Below are positions 25,159 to 33,823 of a DNA stretch of 64,000 nucleotides, one piece after another (position 1 is the stretch's first letter; each line of letters begins with the position of its first letter). A program made the position numbers and the translations under genes. The notes below the pieces were generated by a model. It was not told the DNA's origin. It saw only the letters and a list, made by a program, of their open reading frames with translations, and did not search any database. Source of the DNA: JAPPHY01 sp965247535 (lineage in GTDB: Bacteria; Chloroflexota; Dehalococcoidia; Lucifugimonadales; UBA2985); contig OZ252018.1 of assembly GCA_965247535.1 (NCBI GenBank), forward strand, positions 930,001 to 994,000, in the 5' to 3' direction.

Positions 25159-25833
25159 TTACGCGGGGTCGTCCGACTCGGAGGCTTCAGCCTCCTCCGA
25201 TGCGGACTCCTCTGCCGCATTCTCTCCGGTCTCTTCGGCTGGCTCCTCCTCCGCGGTGGTTTCGGCGGCCTCCGCGACGGGCTGATCATCCGCGACCGCT
25301 GCGGCCGTGGCGCCGTCGTCGCCCTGCTCCGAGACTCGCTGGAGCACCGTTACGAGGCCGCGCAGGGGCGCGCTGAGCACCGTGGCCAGCCCGGTAATGG
25401 GCGCTTGCATCTGCCCGAGCAGCCGTGCGAGGAGCTCGTCCCTCGGAGGCAGAGTCGCCAAGATGACCACCTGGTCTCCGCTCAGGACCTGCCCGTCCAT
25501 CACTGCGCCGTGGATGACCAGGGGGAGGCGGCTGGTGACGATGTAGCCGTTGAGGCCCTTTGCCGCCTCTGTGGCGTCCCCGTACCCAAATGCGATAGCG
25601 GTTGGGCCCAGCAGGACGCGATCAACGCCCTCGTTGCCCAGCTCGGATGCGGCACGCAGGGCCAGCGTGTTCTTGATGACGCGGTACTCGATACCCTGCT
25701 CCCGCAGCCGCGCTCGCAGGTCCGTCATGTTGGACGCGGACATGCCCTGGTAGCCGGTTGCAATGGCTATGGAGCTCCGGCTGAGCCGGGACTTGATGTC
25801 CTCTACCTGGCTTTCCTTCTTTGGCGTTGGCAT
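25159..25833 (-). CDS. rplJ: Ribosomal protein L10 with long acidic tail
   Basis: Stalk-base protein L10, 224 residues. The N-terminal RNA-binding domain (IAIATGYQGMSASNMTDLR, YRVIKNTLALRA) and the helix that carries L7/L12 dimers are present. After about residue 165 comes a tail of roughly 55 residues almost entirely Glu, Ala, Asp, Ser and Thr, which most L10 proteins lack. A strong hairpin lies just upstream of the ribosome-binding site and may mediate autoregulation. Confidence 0.96.
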   Translation of the reverse strand: MPTPKKESQVEDIKSRLSRSSIAIATGYQGMSASNMTDLRARLREQGIEYRVIKNTLALRAASELGNEGVDRVLLGPTAIAFGYGDATEAAKGLNGYIVTSRLPLVIHGAVMDGQVLSGDQVVILATLPPRDELLARLLGQMQAPITGLATVLSAPLRGLVTVLQRVSEQGDDGATAAAVADDQPVAEAAETTAEEEPAEETGENAAEESASEEAEASESDDPA

Positions 25834-25852
25834 TGCGCTCCTCTTAACGATC

Positions 25853-25885
25853 GGGGCTCCCCGGGCCGGAACACCGGGGAGCCCC
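25853..25885 (-). promoter_or_regulatory. Leader hairpin upstream of rplJ
   Basis: Perfect 11-bp stem (GGGGCTCCCCG and complement) with an 11-base loop, ending 19 bases before the rplJ start and just before its AAGAGGAG site. The place matches the L10 leader, where L10(L12)4 binding represses translation, but no detailed match to the conserved kink-turn was established. Confidence 0.5.
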
Positions 25886-25988
25886 GCAGATATTGCTGCG
25901 TTCAGCTTTCCCTCTGTCCTGCCTCGGCGGGTCCGTTTTGCAGATTATGGCCCTGGAGCCACCCGCTTTCTACAGCAAATCTGTGCCG

Positions 25989-26699
25989 CTAGTTGTTCAT
26001 CGCCAGCAATCTCGGTACGTCCAGCCTGATGCTGGGCCCCATGGTCGTGGTGATGTACGCCGTCCTGATGAACTGACCCTTGACGGCGGAAGGACGTGCT
26101 CTCACAACCGTGTCCACAAGAGAATTCAAATTCTCCATGAGCATTTCTTTTTCGAAGCTGACCTTGCCCAGGGGCGCGTGGATTATGCCGGACCGGTCCA
26201 GCCGGAACTCGATTCGGCCCTGCTTGGCCTCCTGCACGGCCCGCCCGAAGTCCTGGGGCTGCACCACCGTGCCGGCGCGCGGGTTGGGCATCAGCCCTCG
26301 GCGTCCCAGCACACGGCCGAGCCGGCCGATCTTGCCCATCATGTCCGGCGTGGCGATGGCAACGTCGAAATCCAGCCAGCCGCCCTCGATGCGCTGGACC
26401 AGATCGTCGTCTCCGACGTGGTCTGCGCCGGCCTGCCGGGCTGCCGTCGCAGCCTCACCCGCGGCGAACACCAGCACGCGTACCTCTTTGCCGAGGCCGT
26501 GGGGCAGAAGCGCCACTCCCCGGATCAGCTGGTCGGCGTGGCGCGGGTCGGAGCCGGTGCGGAGGTGAATCTCCAACGTCTCGTCAAACTTGGCCCTGGC
26601 CGTCTCCTTTGCGAGTTCAACGGCCTCGTCCGGCGGGTAGTTGTGGTTGCGGTCCACCGCCTTAAGGGCTTCCTGGTGATTCTTGCCTTGCTTTGCCAT
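25989..26699 (-). CDS. rplA: Ribosomal protein L1
   Basis: Large-subunit protein of 236 residues at the mobile L1 stalk. Family segments include KFDETLEIHLRTG, the signature IGRLGRVLGRRGLMPNPRAGTV (part) and the C-terminal TTTMGPSIRLD. In other bacteria L1 also represses its own rplKA mRNA. It lies 20 bases downstream of rplK. Confidence 0.98.
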   Translation of the reverse strand: MAKQGKNHQEALKAVDRNHNYPPDEAVELAKETARAKFDETLEIHLRTGSDPRHADQLIRGVALLPHGLGKEVRVLVFAAGEAATAARQAGADHVGDDDLVQRIEGGWLDFDVAIATPDMMGKIGRLGRVLGRRGLMPNPRAGTVVQPQDFGRAVQEAKQGRIEFRLDRSGIIHAPLGKVSFEKEMLMENLNSLVDTVVRARPSAVKGQFIRTAYITTTMGPSIRLDVPRLLAMNN

Positions 26700-26719
26700 T
26701 CTATGCTTCCTCGACTGGA

Positions 26720-27145
26720 CTAGTCGGCCACCTCAACGCCCATGCTGCGAGCGGTGCCTTCTATTATTTTCATTGCGGCCTCAAGGTCCGGGGCGTTCAG
26801 GTCCGCCAGCTTCGTCTGGGCTATCTCTCTGACCTCGTCCCGGGAGATGCTTCCCACGCTCTCGGTGTTGGCGGCCGAGCTGCCCTTCTCCACGCCCGCC
26901 GACCTGCGTATGAGGTCGGATGCGGGGGGCGTGCGTGTCACGAAGGTGAATGACCTGTCCTCGAAGACCGTGATGTGTACGGGCACAATGGAGCCCTCAC
27001 GCGTGGAGGTCTGCTCGTTGTACTCCTTCACGAACGCCATGATGTTCACCCCGTGCTGACCGAGCGCGGGCCCAACGGGCGGCGCGGGAGTGGCCTTACC
27101 GGCGGCGATCTGGAGCTTGACTACGGCCCTAACTTTCTTTGCCAT
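26720..27145 (-). CDS. rplK: Ribosomal protein L11
   Basis: Protein of 141 residues that forms the GTPase-associated centre with 23S rRNA. The start MAKKVRAVVKLQI and the proline-rich ATPAPPVGPALGQHGVNIM are canonical, and the C-terminal domain has GTARSMGVEV. It follows nusG by 10 bases in the operon. Confidence 0.98.
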   Translation of the reverse strand: MAKKVRAVVKLQIAAGKATPAPPVGPALGQHGVNIMAFVKEYNEQTSTREGSIVPVHITVFEDRSFTFVTRTPPASDLIRRSAGVEKGSSAANTESVGSISRDEVREIAQTKLADLNAPDLEAAMKIIEGTARSMGVEVAD

Positions 27146-27155
27146 TCGCGGTCTC

Positions 27156-27728
27156 CTAGAGCTTCTCCACCTGGAGGAAGTCAAGTTCCACGGGAGTTTC
27201 CCTGCCGAAGAAGGAAACCAGCACACTCATCTTGCCTCGGTCCGTCATCACCGTGTCCACAATGCCGATGAAGTCCGTGAATGGGCCATCGGTGATGCGT
27301 ACGCTCTGGCCGGTGATGAATCCGACCTTCACCCTGGGGGCCTCCGACTCCATCTGCTTGAGGATCCGGTCGACCTCCCGTTCCTCCAGGGGAACCGGCT
27401 TGGGTCTGCGCTCCCTCTCGTCCTCCGCGGAAACGAAGCCGGTCACACCCGGTGTGTTTCGCACTACGTGCCAGCTGTCGTCGTCCATCTCCATCTGGAC
27501 CAGGATGTAGCCGGGGAACACCTTTCGGCGCACCGAGCGGCGACGTCCGCCCTTTATCTCGATCTCTTCCTCGGTAGGGACCACCACATTGAATATCCGG
27601 TCGTGGAAGTCCATGGACTCCACCCGCTGGGTCAGGTTCTTCTTGACCCGCTCCTCCTGCCCGGAGTAGGTGTGGATGATGTACCAGCGACCTCTCTCGT
27701 CGCGTACAGTGGTGATTTCAGCTTCCAT
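27156..27728 (-). CDS. nusG: Transcription elongation/antitermination factor NusG
   Basis: Protein of 190 residues with the NGN domain (RWYIIHTYSGQEERVKKNL, KVFPGYILVQM, NTPGVTGFV) and the C-terminal KOW domain (VRITDGPFTDFIGIV). It binds RNA polymerase and links it to Rho or the ribosome. It is in its usual place after secE. Confidence 0.97.
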   Translation of the reverse strand: MEAEITTVRDERGRWYIIHTYSGQEERVKKNLTQRVESMDFHDRIFNVVVPTEEEIEIKGGRRRSVRRKVFPGYILVQMEMDDDSWHVVRNTPGVTGFVSAEDERERRPKPVPLEEREVDRILKQMESEAPRVKVGFITGQSVRITDGPFTDFIGIVDTVMTDRGKMSVLVSFFGRETPVELDFLQVEKL

Positions 27729-27746
27729 GACGAATGGCGTTCCCTT

Positions 27747-27986
27747 CTATACCAGGAACCTGAACAGCCTTCCGAAGCCCATGTCCACGGCGCCCAGTAG
27801 CAGTCCCACAAACACGGATATGATGATGACCAGAATGGTCAGCCGCGTGGCCTGCTCCCGCGTGGGCCACACAACGCGCCTGAGCTCGCCGACGGTCTCG
27901 CGGAAGAACTGCAGGCCGCCGGAGCCGCGGCGCGCTGAGTCCGCGCCTCCCGCGCGTAGGGATCGCCCGGCAGGTACACGGGCCAT
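27747..27986 (-). CDS. secE: Preprotein translocase subunit SecE
   Basis: Single-helix type SecE, 79 residues. A basic, Gly/Arg-rich N-terminal extension is followed by the amphipathic FFRETVGELRRVVWPTREQA and one membrane helix. It clamps SecY in the SecYEG channel. Gene order tuf-rpmG-secE-nusG is the common bacterial one. Confidence 0.94.
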   Translation of the reverse strand: MARVPAGRSLRAGGADSARRGSGGLQFFRETVGELRRVVWPTREQATRLTILVIIISVFVGLLLGAVDMGFGRLFRFLV

Positions 27987-27991
27987 GACTG

Positions 27992-28162
27992 CTACCTGAT
28001 CTCCCTGTGCGCCCTGTGTGACCGGCAGCGAGGGCAGTACTTGGTGAGCTCCAGGCGCTGCGGATCGCTGCGCTGGTTCTTCACCGTCGTGTAGTTACGC
28101 TCGCGGCAGTCACTGCACGCCAGGGTGATGATCGGTCTGACTTCGCCTCTTCGCTTGGCCAT
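27992..28162 (-). CDS. rpmG: Ribosomal protein L33
   Basis: A 56-residue protein starting MAKRRGEVRPIITLACSDC and ending SHRAHREIR. It has two CxxC pairs (CSDC and CPRC), so it is the zinc-binding form. It fits between tuf (4-base gap) and secE (5-base gap), the usual place for rpmG. Confidence 0.96.
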   Translation of the reverse strand: MAKRRGEVRPIITLACSDCRERNYTTVKNQRSDPQRLELTKYCPRCRSHRAHREIR

Positions 28163-28166
28163 GATC

Positions 28167-29369
28167 TTAGTCCTTAACCTCAGTGATTACGCCGGAACCC
28201 ACGGTGCGGCCGCCCTCCCGGATGGCAAAGCGGAGCTGCTCCTCAAGGGCAACCGGGCTGATGAGCTTGATCTGCATGGTCACGTTGTCGCCGGGCATGA
28301 CCATTTCCACGCCCTCGGGCAGGTATATCTCGCCGGTGACGTCGGTGGTTCGGATGTAGAACTGAGGCTTGTATCCGTTGAAGAAGGGGGTGTGCCGTCC
28401 TCCCTCGTCGCGGCCCAGCACGTAGACCTCGGCGTTGGCCTCGGTCCTGGCCTTCATGGAGCCCACCTTGGCGAGCACCTGGCCGCGTTCGATGTCCGTG
28501 CGCTCCACGCCGCGGAGAAGGCAGCCCACGGCATCGCCCGGCTCGCCCTCGTCCAGGGTCTTGTGGAACATCTCCACGCCGGTGACCACGATCCTGCGAG
28601 GCTCACCGAAGCCGACGATCTCAACCTCGTCCCCGGTCTTGACCATGCCGCGCTCCACGCGTCCGGTTACCACGGTGCCCCTGCCCTTGATGCCAAACAC
28701 GTCCTCGACGGGCATCAGGAATGGCTGGTCCTTGGGACGCTGCGGGACCGGGATGTAGTCGTCCACGGCCTGCATGAGGTCGATTATGCCCTGGGTCCAT
28801 TCGGAGTCGGTGTTTCCCTCGTCCTCCAGGGCCTTGAGGGCGCTGACGCGAACGATGGGTATGTCATCGCCGGGGAAGCCGTAGCTGCTGAGGAGGTCGC
28901 GAAGCTCAAGCTCCACGAGCTCCAGGAGCTCCGGATCGTCCATGGCGTCCACCTTGTTTAGCGCCACGACCATGCTGGGCACCTGCACCTGGCGAGCCAG
29001 GAGAATGTGCTCACGGGTCTGCGGCATGGGGCCGTCCGGGGCGCTGACTACCAGGATGGCGCCATCCATCTGTGCAGCGCCGGTGATCATGTTCTTGATG
29101 TAGTCTGCGTGGCCGGGACAATCCACGTGGGCGTAGTGCCTGTTGGGCGTCTCGTACTCCACGTGCTGGATGGCGATGGTTACGCCGCGTGCCTTCTCTT
29201 CCGGCGCGTTGTCGATGGAGTCGAAGCTGCGAAACGCGGTGCCGCCCGTGCCCTGCTTGTTCAGAACCATGGTGATTGCCGACGTGAGCGTGGTCTTGCC
29301 GTGGTCCACGTGGCCTATTGTCCCCACGTTAAGGTGGGGCTTGGTTCGCTCAAACCTCCTCTTAGCCAT
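28167..29369 (-). CDS. tuf: Elongation factor Tu
   Basis: GTPase of 400 residues delivering aminoacyl-tRNA. It starts MAKRRFERTKPHLNVG at 29369, after an AAGGAGGT-like site. GTP-binding motifs GHVDHGKTTL, DCPGHADY and NKVD are intact, with the C-terminal beta barrels complete. It directly follows tRNA-Thr(GGT), an arrangement shared with the tufB locus of enterobacteria. Confidence 0.98.
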   Translation of the reverse strand: MAKRRFERTKPHLNVGTIGHVDHGKTTLTSAITMVLNKQGTGGTAFRSFDSIDNAPEEKARGVTIAIQHVEYETPNRHYAHVDCPGHADYIKNMITGAAQMDGAILVVSAPDGPMPQTREHILLARQVQVPSMVVALNKVDAMDDPELLELVELELRDLLSSYGFPGDDIPIVRVSALKALEDEGNTDSEWTQGIIDLMQAVDDYIPVPQRPKDQPFLMPVEDVFGIKGRGTVVTGRVERGMVKTGDEVEIVGFGEPRRIVVTGVEMFHKTLDEGEPGDAVGCLLRGVERTDIERGQVLAKVGSMKARTEANAEVYVLGRDEGGRHTPFFNGYKPQFYIRTTDVTGEIYLPEGVEMVMPGDNVTMQIKLISPVALEEQLRFAIREGGRTVGSGVITEVKD

Positions 29370-29405
29370 TCCTTTAATTACCTCCTTACGTTTGCCCGTT
29401 TTGCG

Positions 29406-29480
29406 TGGAGCCCACAACCGGAGTCGAACCGGTGACCCCGTTCTTACCAAGAACGTGCTCTACCTCTGAGCTATGTGGGC
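29406..29480 (-). tRNA. tRNA-Thr (GGT)
   Basis: Cloverleaf with acceptor GCCCACA/TGTGGGC, anticodon loop TTGGTAA (anticodon GGT) and T arm with GGTTCGACTCC. The discriminator is T and CCA is encoded. Confidence 0.96.
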
Positions 29481-29515
29481 TTTTCGCTTTTTGATGTCCT
29501 TGCTTGCTCTCTGTC

Positions 29516-29603
29516 TGGTGGAGGGGGTAGGATTCGAACCTACGAAGCCCTTCCGGGCGCCAGATTTACAGTCTGGTGGTATTAGCCGCTCACCCACCCC
29601 TCC
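29516..29603 (-). tRNA. tRNA-Tyr (GTA)
   Basis: Class II tRNA with a long variable arm. Acceptor GGAGGGG pairs with CCCCTCC; anticodon loop CTGTAAA gives GTA. Discriminator A and encoded CCA are present. Confidence 0.96.
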
Positions 29604-29686
29604 GCGGGTGCTAGTGTATCATTCGTGTGGGGGCAGGCCAAGACCCCTCTTTCCGTTCCCACCTCCGCGCGTCTTTGTCCCGTTAC

Positions 29687-29759
29687 AGCCCGAGAGGGGA
29701 TTCGAACCCGCTAACCTACCGATTACAAATCGGTTGCGCTGCCCTTGCGCCACTCGGGC
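29687..29759 (-). tRNA. tRNA-Thr (TGT)
   Basis: Acceptor GCCCGAG/CTCGGGC, anticodon loop TTTGTAA (anticodon TGT), T arm GGTTCGAATCC. CCA is not encoded. First RNA of the tRNA-tuf operon. Confidence 0.95.
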
Positions 29760-29809
29760 ACTGTGTGCTGGCATAAGAACGAAACTTCCCCGAAGGGAAG
29801 CTGCACTCA

Positions 29810-29820
29810 ATATTAGCACA
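29810..29820 (-). promoter_or_regulatory. Extended -10 promoter element of the tRNA-tuf-ribosomal operon
   Basis: TGTGC-TAATAT on the minus strand, about 50 bases upstream of tRNA-Thr(TGT). It shares the TGTGCTA core with the tmRNA and nuo promoters; a -35 is weak (TGGCTA at 17-base spacing). Confidence 0.45.
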
Positions 29821-29963
29821 ACCAGCCTCGATTAGCCACAGCCTGAGACCGTAACTAAGGGAATATAAGGGTACGGCGGGCGGAAAGTCAATATGCGCGG
29901 GCATGCATTCCGTCGCGAATTCCCACTCTAAGGCGGGAATCGTTGCGCGCTTGAAGGAGGGCC

Positions 29964-30863
29964 TCAGTCGCCCAGCCTGGACAGTATCGTAGACACGGAC
30001 GGCCTGTCTCCCTTGGAACTGGCGACGTACTTCCACACGATCTCACCGTTCCGGTCAATGATGAAGGTGGCGGGCGCGGCCAGGTTGTCGCCAAGCAGGT
30101 TGTAGACCCCATAGGTCCTGGGAACCTGTCTCGATACGTCGTACAAGACCGGGAAGGGAATGCCAATCGTATTCACCACGTCCTCCGCTCCGCTGAGGTT
30201 GTCCACGCTGATGGCAAGCACCTCGGCGTCCAGCTCCTGGATCCGTCCGTACACTCCTGTCAGCTCGCCGAGCTGACCTCTGCAGTACGGTCACCAGAAC
30301 GCACGATAGAACACGACCACCACTTGCTTGTCGTCCCTGTACGACACAAGCGACTGGGACTGCCCGGAAGCGGCGGGCAGGCTGAAGTTGGGCGCCTGCT
30401 CTCCAACATTCGTGCCGATGGTGCGAGCCGGCGTGGGCGTTGCCTCCGGCGTTGGCGTGGCCGTGGGCTCGGACGTCGCGGTTGGAGCGGGCGTGCGAGT
30501 GGCCGTAGGTAGCGGCGTGGGAGTGGGAACGGGGGTCGCGGTCGAAGCAGGCGTGGACGTGGGTTCCGAGGACGCAGTGGGCGCGCTCGTCGGCGTCGGG
30601 GAGGGCAGAGGCGACGGGGGCGCGGTAGGAGGAGGCGTGCTTGATGGAGAAGGGGTCGCCGTAGGGCTGGGCGTGGAGATTGGAGCCGGTGTAGCTGTGG
30701 GCTGAGGGGTATCCGTGGCCGCTTGCGTGGGTGTCGGCTCGGTGCTGGCGTCCGTGGGAGTGTTCGCCGGCGGAACGGCCGTGTCCTCGACGACGGGCGG
30801 CTGCCCGCAGGCGGCAATTGACGCGGCGATGAATACAAGCAGGAGCACCGTCAGCCTGCGCAT
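29964..30863 (-). CDS. Selenocysteine-containing AhpC/thioredoxin-fold lipoprotein (UxxC)
   Basis: Exported redoxin of 299 residues if the TGA at 30291-30293 is read as selenocysteine (residue 191). The signal peptide ends in lipobox SIAAC; about 120 residues of Pro/Thr/Ala repeats form a stalk; the redoxin domain then starts QAPNFSLPAASGQ. The active site reads FYRAFW-U-PYC where relatives have W-C-P-Y-C, and the same frame continues through GQLGELTGVYG to a complete C-terminal half (FPVLYDVSRQVPRTYG, APATFIIDRNG). A perfect 8-bp hairpin starts 14 bases after the TGA, its loop at +22 to +24, as in bacterial SECIS elements. The alternative of a simple nonsense mutation is unlikely given a second gene of this kind at 59776. 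Confidence 0.85.
30259..30277 (-). promoter_or_regulatory. Candidate bacterial SECIS hairpin
   Basis: Perfect 8-bp stem (GTCAGCTC with its complement) and a 3-base loop GGC, inside the coding region 13 bases 3' of the in-frame TGA. SelB-dependent Sec insertion in bacteria uses such a hairpin just downstream of UGA. Confidence 0.6.
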
Positions 30864-31085
30864 GCCTCAAGTATACCACGCTAACCCGATGTGCCAGTCC
30901 GGAGCGGCGCATTTGGTTCCCTTCCGCTCAACTGGTTCGACTCGCTCACCATGAGCGAATTGGCAGGGGTGCGAATTGGCTCGGCACTGTGCCCAAGCGC
31001 CTTCTTGCCCATACCTCCTGTGGCCGCTAGAATGGCCCGCGAGAGCCGGGCGCAATTGGCACAAGCCTCATGGGGAGGTCATTGC

Positions 31086-32507
31086 ATGGCGGAGTCGCAG
31101 GGAGACCGGTACGCATCGCTGTTCTCATCCTATGCCCACACCACGCGTTGGGAGCAGCTGCCTGAGGCCACAGTCCACGAGATCAAGCGCCGCGTGCTGG
31201 ACAGCATCGGCGTGGCCTTGGCCGCATTCGACGAGGATGCCCCCATGTCGGCAAGGGCGTATGCGCTCGAGCTGCCTCACGCCGCAGGCGCTACTCTCTG
31301 GGGCACGGACTCCCGCGTTGTGCCGGAGGCCGCCTCGCTGGCCAACGGCGTGATGGTGCGATACCTGGACTTCAACGACACCTACCTGTCGAGGGAGCCG
31401 CTGCACCCCAGCGACGTCATTCCGGGCCTGATGGCGCTGTGCCAGTGGCGGGACCGCCCCGTGCGCGACCTCATCGCCGGTGTCGCGGTGGCATACGAGA
31501 TCGGGGTGGACCTGTGCGACTCCGCAAGCCTTCGAGCCCGCGGCTGGGACCACGTGAACTACATCGCCGTGGCCGCGGCGTGCGGCGCAGGGACCCTCCT
31601 TGGCCTTTCGCCGTCGCAGATCGAGCATGCCATATCCATCGCCACTGTGCCCCACGCGTCCATGCGCCAGACGAGGGCCGGCGAGCTTTCGATGTGGAAG
31701 GGGGCCGCGGCTGCAAACTCCACGCGCAACGCGGTCTTTGCCGCGCTGCTGGCGGAGAAGGGGTTCACCGGGCCGTTCCAGCCATTCCAGGGCGAGATGG
31801 GATTCCTTCGCCAGCTTCTGGGCGTGGATGACTTCGACAGCGCGCCATTCCGTCCGCTGGACGAAGGCGCTCCGCCGTCCCGCATAATGGGCACGTACAT
31901 CAAGAGGTGGCCGGTGGAGTACCACGCCCAGAGCGCGGTGGACATCGCTGTTGAACTGAGGCAGCAGCTTGGAGCGGCGGACTCGGCGGACGCCGTGGTA
32001 AGCGCGGTGGAGTCCGTCCACATCGACACGTTCGGCGCCGCGTACGAGATTATCGCAATGGACCTGGAGAAGTGGGCTCCTAGGACTCGTGAGACGGCGG
32101 ACCACTCCATGCCCTACATCGTGGCCGTCGCTCTTCTGGACGGCTCCGTGGACAGCGGTTCCTTCTCCGACGAGCGGCTGGCAGACCCGCGGGTGCGGTC
32201 CATTCTGGACAGGACCACGCTGCAAATGGACCCGGAGCTGGACAAGGGATACCCGGAGGGCATACCCAATCGCATCACCCTGACAACTGCCGACGGCCGG
32301 CAACTGGTGGGCGAGCAGAGCTACCCTCGGGGTCACTTCCACAATCCGATGACGGACGAAGAGGTGGAAGCCAAACTGCTTTCGAACGTGGAGGGCCGCT
32401 GGAGCGAGGCACAGTCGCGGCGCGTGATCGACCTGGTTTGGGAACTGGAGCGGCAGCCGAGCCTCGACGCGCTCCTGTCGGCGATGGCCGGCAACCTTGC
32501 CGACTAG
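31086..32507 (+). CDS. MmgE/PrpD family dehydratase
   Basis: Protein of 473 residues of the MmgE/PrpD family, which includes 2-methylcitrate dehydratase and cis-aconitate decarboxylase. Family segments are VLDSIGVALAAF, the GTDSRV loop, FNDTYL followed by HPSDVIPGLMAL, RGWDHVNYIAVAAACGAGTLLGLS and KRWPVEYHAQSAVD. The start at 31086 follows GGGGAGG 8 bases upstream. The methylcitrate synthase-type gene 19 bases downstream supports a role in propionyl-CoA oxidation; other PrpD-family activities remain possible. Confidence 0.88.
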   Translation: MAESQGDRYASLFSSYAHTTRWEQLPEATVHEIKRRVLDSIGVALAAFDEDAPMSARAYALELPHAAGATLWGTDSRVVPEAASLANGVMVRYLDFNDTYLSREPLHPSDVIPGLMALCQWRDRPVRDLIAGVAVAYEIGVDLCDSASLRARGWDHVNYIAVAAACGAGTLLGLSPSQIEHAISIATVPHASMRQTRAGELSMWKGAAAANSTRNAVFAALLAEKGFTGPFQPFQGEMGFLRQLLGVDDFDSAPFRPLDEGAPPSRIMGTYIKRWPVEYHAQSAVDIAVELRQQLGAADSADAVVSAVESVHIDTFGAAYEIIAMDLEKWAPRTRETADHSMPYIVAVALLDGSVDSGSFSDERLADPRVRSILDRTTLQMDPELDKGYPEGIPNRITLTTADGRQLVGEQSYPRGHFHNPMTDEEVEAKLLSNVEGRWSEAQSRRVIDLVWELERQPSLDALLSAMAGNLAD

Positions 32508-32526
32508 ACTCTGGTAGGGGGATGGT

Positions 32527-33669
32527 ATGGTGACACCGCAATACAGCCCGGGCCTGGATGGCGTCATCTCCAACGTCACTCAGCTATCGTACTTGGACGT
32601 GGACGACGAGGTGATCCTGATACGGGGATACGACCTGATCGACCTGGCGCGCAGCCTGAAATACGTGGACGTGGCGCACCTGGTCATGTACGGCGAGTTG
32701 CCCGACGAATCCGACGCCCAGGCCCTGTGCGACGCCCTCATGTCCCAGTGCGAGCTGCCTGAGGAAGCCTACCGCCTGCTGGAGCTGTTGCCCAGGAACA
32801 CGGTGGTGATGGACGCCCTGCGCACTGGCATCTCGTTCATGGCCGGCTATGAAGAGCCGGATCTGCTGACAGACACCTCGCGTGAAGCCAACCTGGCTAA
32901 GGGCGTCAGACTGCTTGCGCGAGCTCCCGCGATCGCGGTGAACGCTCATCGAATACTGAATGACATGCCGGTAGTGCGGCCGGACCCCTCGATGGGATTC
33001 GCGGAGAACTTCCTGTACATGATTCGAGGGGAGAGGCCGGACGCCGAGTCGCTGGAGGGGTTCGATCGCATTCTCACGTGCTACGTGGAACACGAGATGG
33101 CGAACTCCACGTTCGCCGCTCGTGTGATCGGCTCCACCCTTGCGGACGTGTACGGGGCGCTGACGGGTGCTGTGGCTTCGCTGAAGGGACCTTTGCACGG
33201 AGGCGCCAACGAGGCCGCGATTTCCATGCTGCTGGACATCTACCACAACGGCGGCGAGGCCGCGGCCGAGGAGTACGTGATGGACAAGCTCCAGCAGCGG
33301 GCGCGCATCATGGGGTTCGGCCACCGCGTATACATGCGACGCTACGACCCCCGCGCCCTGTTCCTGCGCGACTACATAGAGGCGCTGGCCGACCGCAGGT
33401 CGGAGGGCCGCGAGCTTCACGCCATCTACCGCACGGTGGAGGGGGTGATGCTCCGGGAGAGAGGCCTGTACCCCAACGCCGACTACCCGATTGCACTCCT
33501 CTTCTACCTGCTGGACATCCCGGTTCCCCTGGACACGCCGATATTCCAGTGCGCTCGAATTGCGGGTCTGGCGGCCCACGTGATCGAGCAGCAGGAGGAG
33601 AACCGGCTTTTCAGGCCCCGCGTGCAGTACGAGGGGCCGCGCGGCCTGCAAGCGCCGCCGGGCCGATAG
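32527..33669 (+). CDS. Citrate synthase / 2-methylcitrate synthase
   Basis: Citrate synthase family enzyme of 380 residues. Catalytic residues are visible as His224 (KGPLHGGANE), His266 (GFGHRVY) and Asp319 (YPNADY), with the VEHEMANSTFAAR helix. It condenses oxaloacetate with acetyl-CoA or propionyl-CoA. Pairing with a PrpD-type dehydratase favours the 2-methylcitrate cycle, but no methylisocitrate lyase gene is in the window, so specificity is uncertain. Confidence 0.88.
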   Translation: MVTPQYSPGLDGVISNVTQLSYLDVDDEVILIRGYDLIDLARSLKYVDVAHLVMYGELPDESDAQALCDALMSQCELPEEAYRLLELLPRNTVVMDALRTGISFMAGYEEPDLLTDTSREANLAKGVRLLARAPAIAVNAHRILNDMPVVRPDPSMGFAENFLYMIRGERPDAESLEGFDRILTCYVEHEMANSTFAARVIGSTLADVYGALTGAVASLKGPLHGGANEAAISMLLDIYHNGGEAAAEEYVMDKLQQRARIMGFGHRVYMRRYDPRALFLRDYIEALADRRSEGRELHAIYRTVEGVMLRERGLYPNADYPIALLFYLLDIPVPLDTPIFQCARIAGLAAHVIEQQEENRLFRPRVQYEGPRGLQAPPGR

Positions 33670-33823
33670 CGCGGCGCTAGGTCTCGTTTGCCTTTAGCGG
33701 CGGGCCGCGGGTTCTGTCCCGAATTCGTACCGGCTTCGTAGTGCGGGTTATGGATGCGGGAGGCAATCGCCTCCGCGGGCGTCGACGAGGCGGCTCGCCG
33801 GCGCTTGCAGCTACGAACTACGC

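Noticed and set aside
30291..30293. Nonsense mutation making the redoxin gene a pseudogene
   Set aside because: The stop sits precisely at the catalytic Cys, the rest of the frame is fully conserved, a hairpin follows, and a second gene shows the same pattern.
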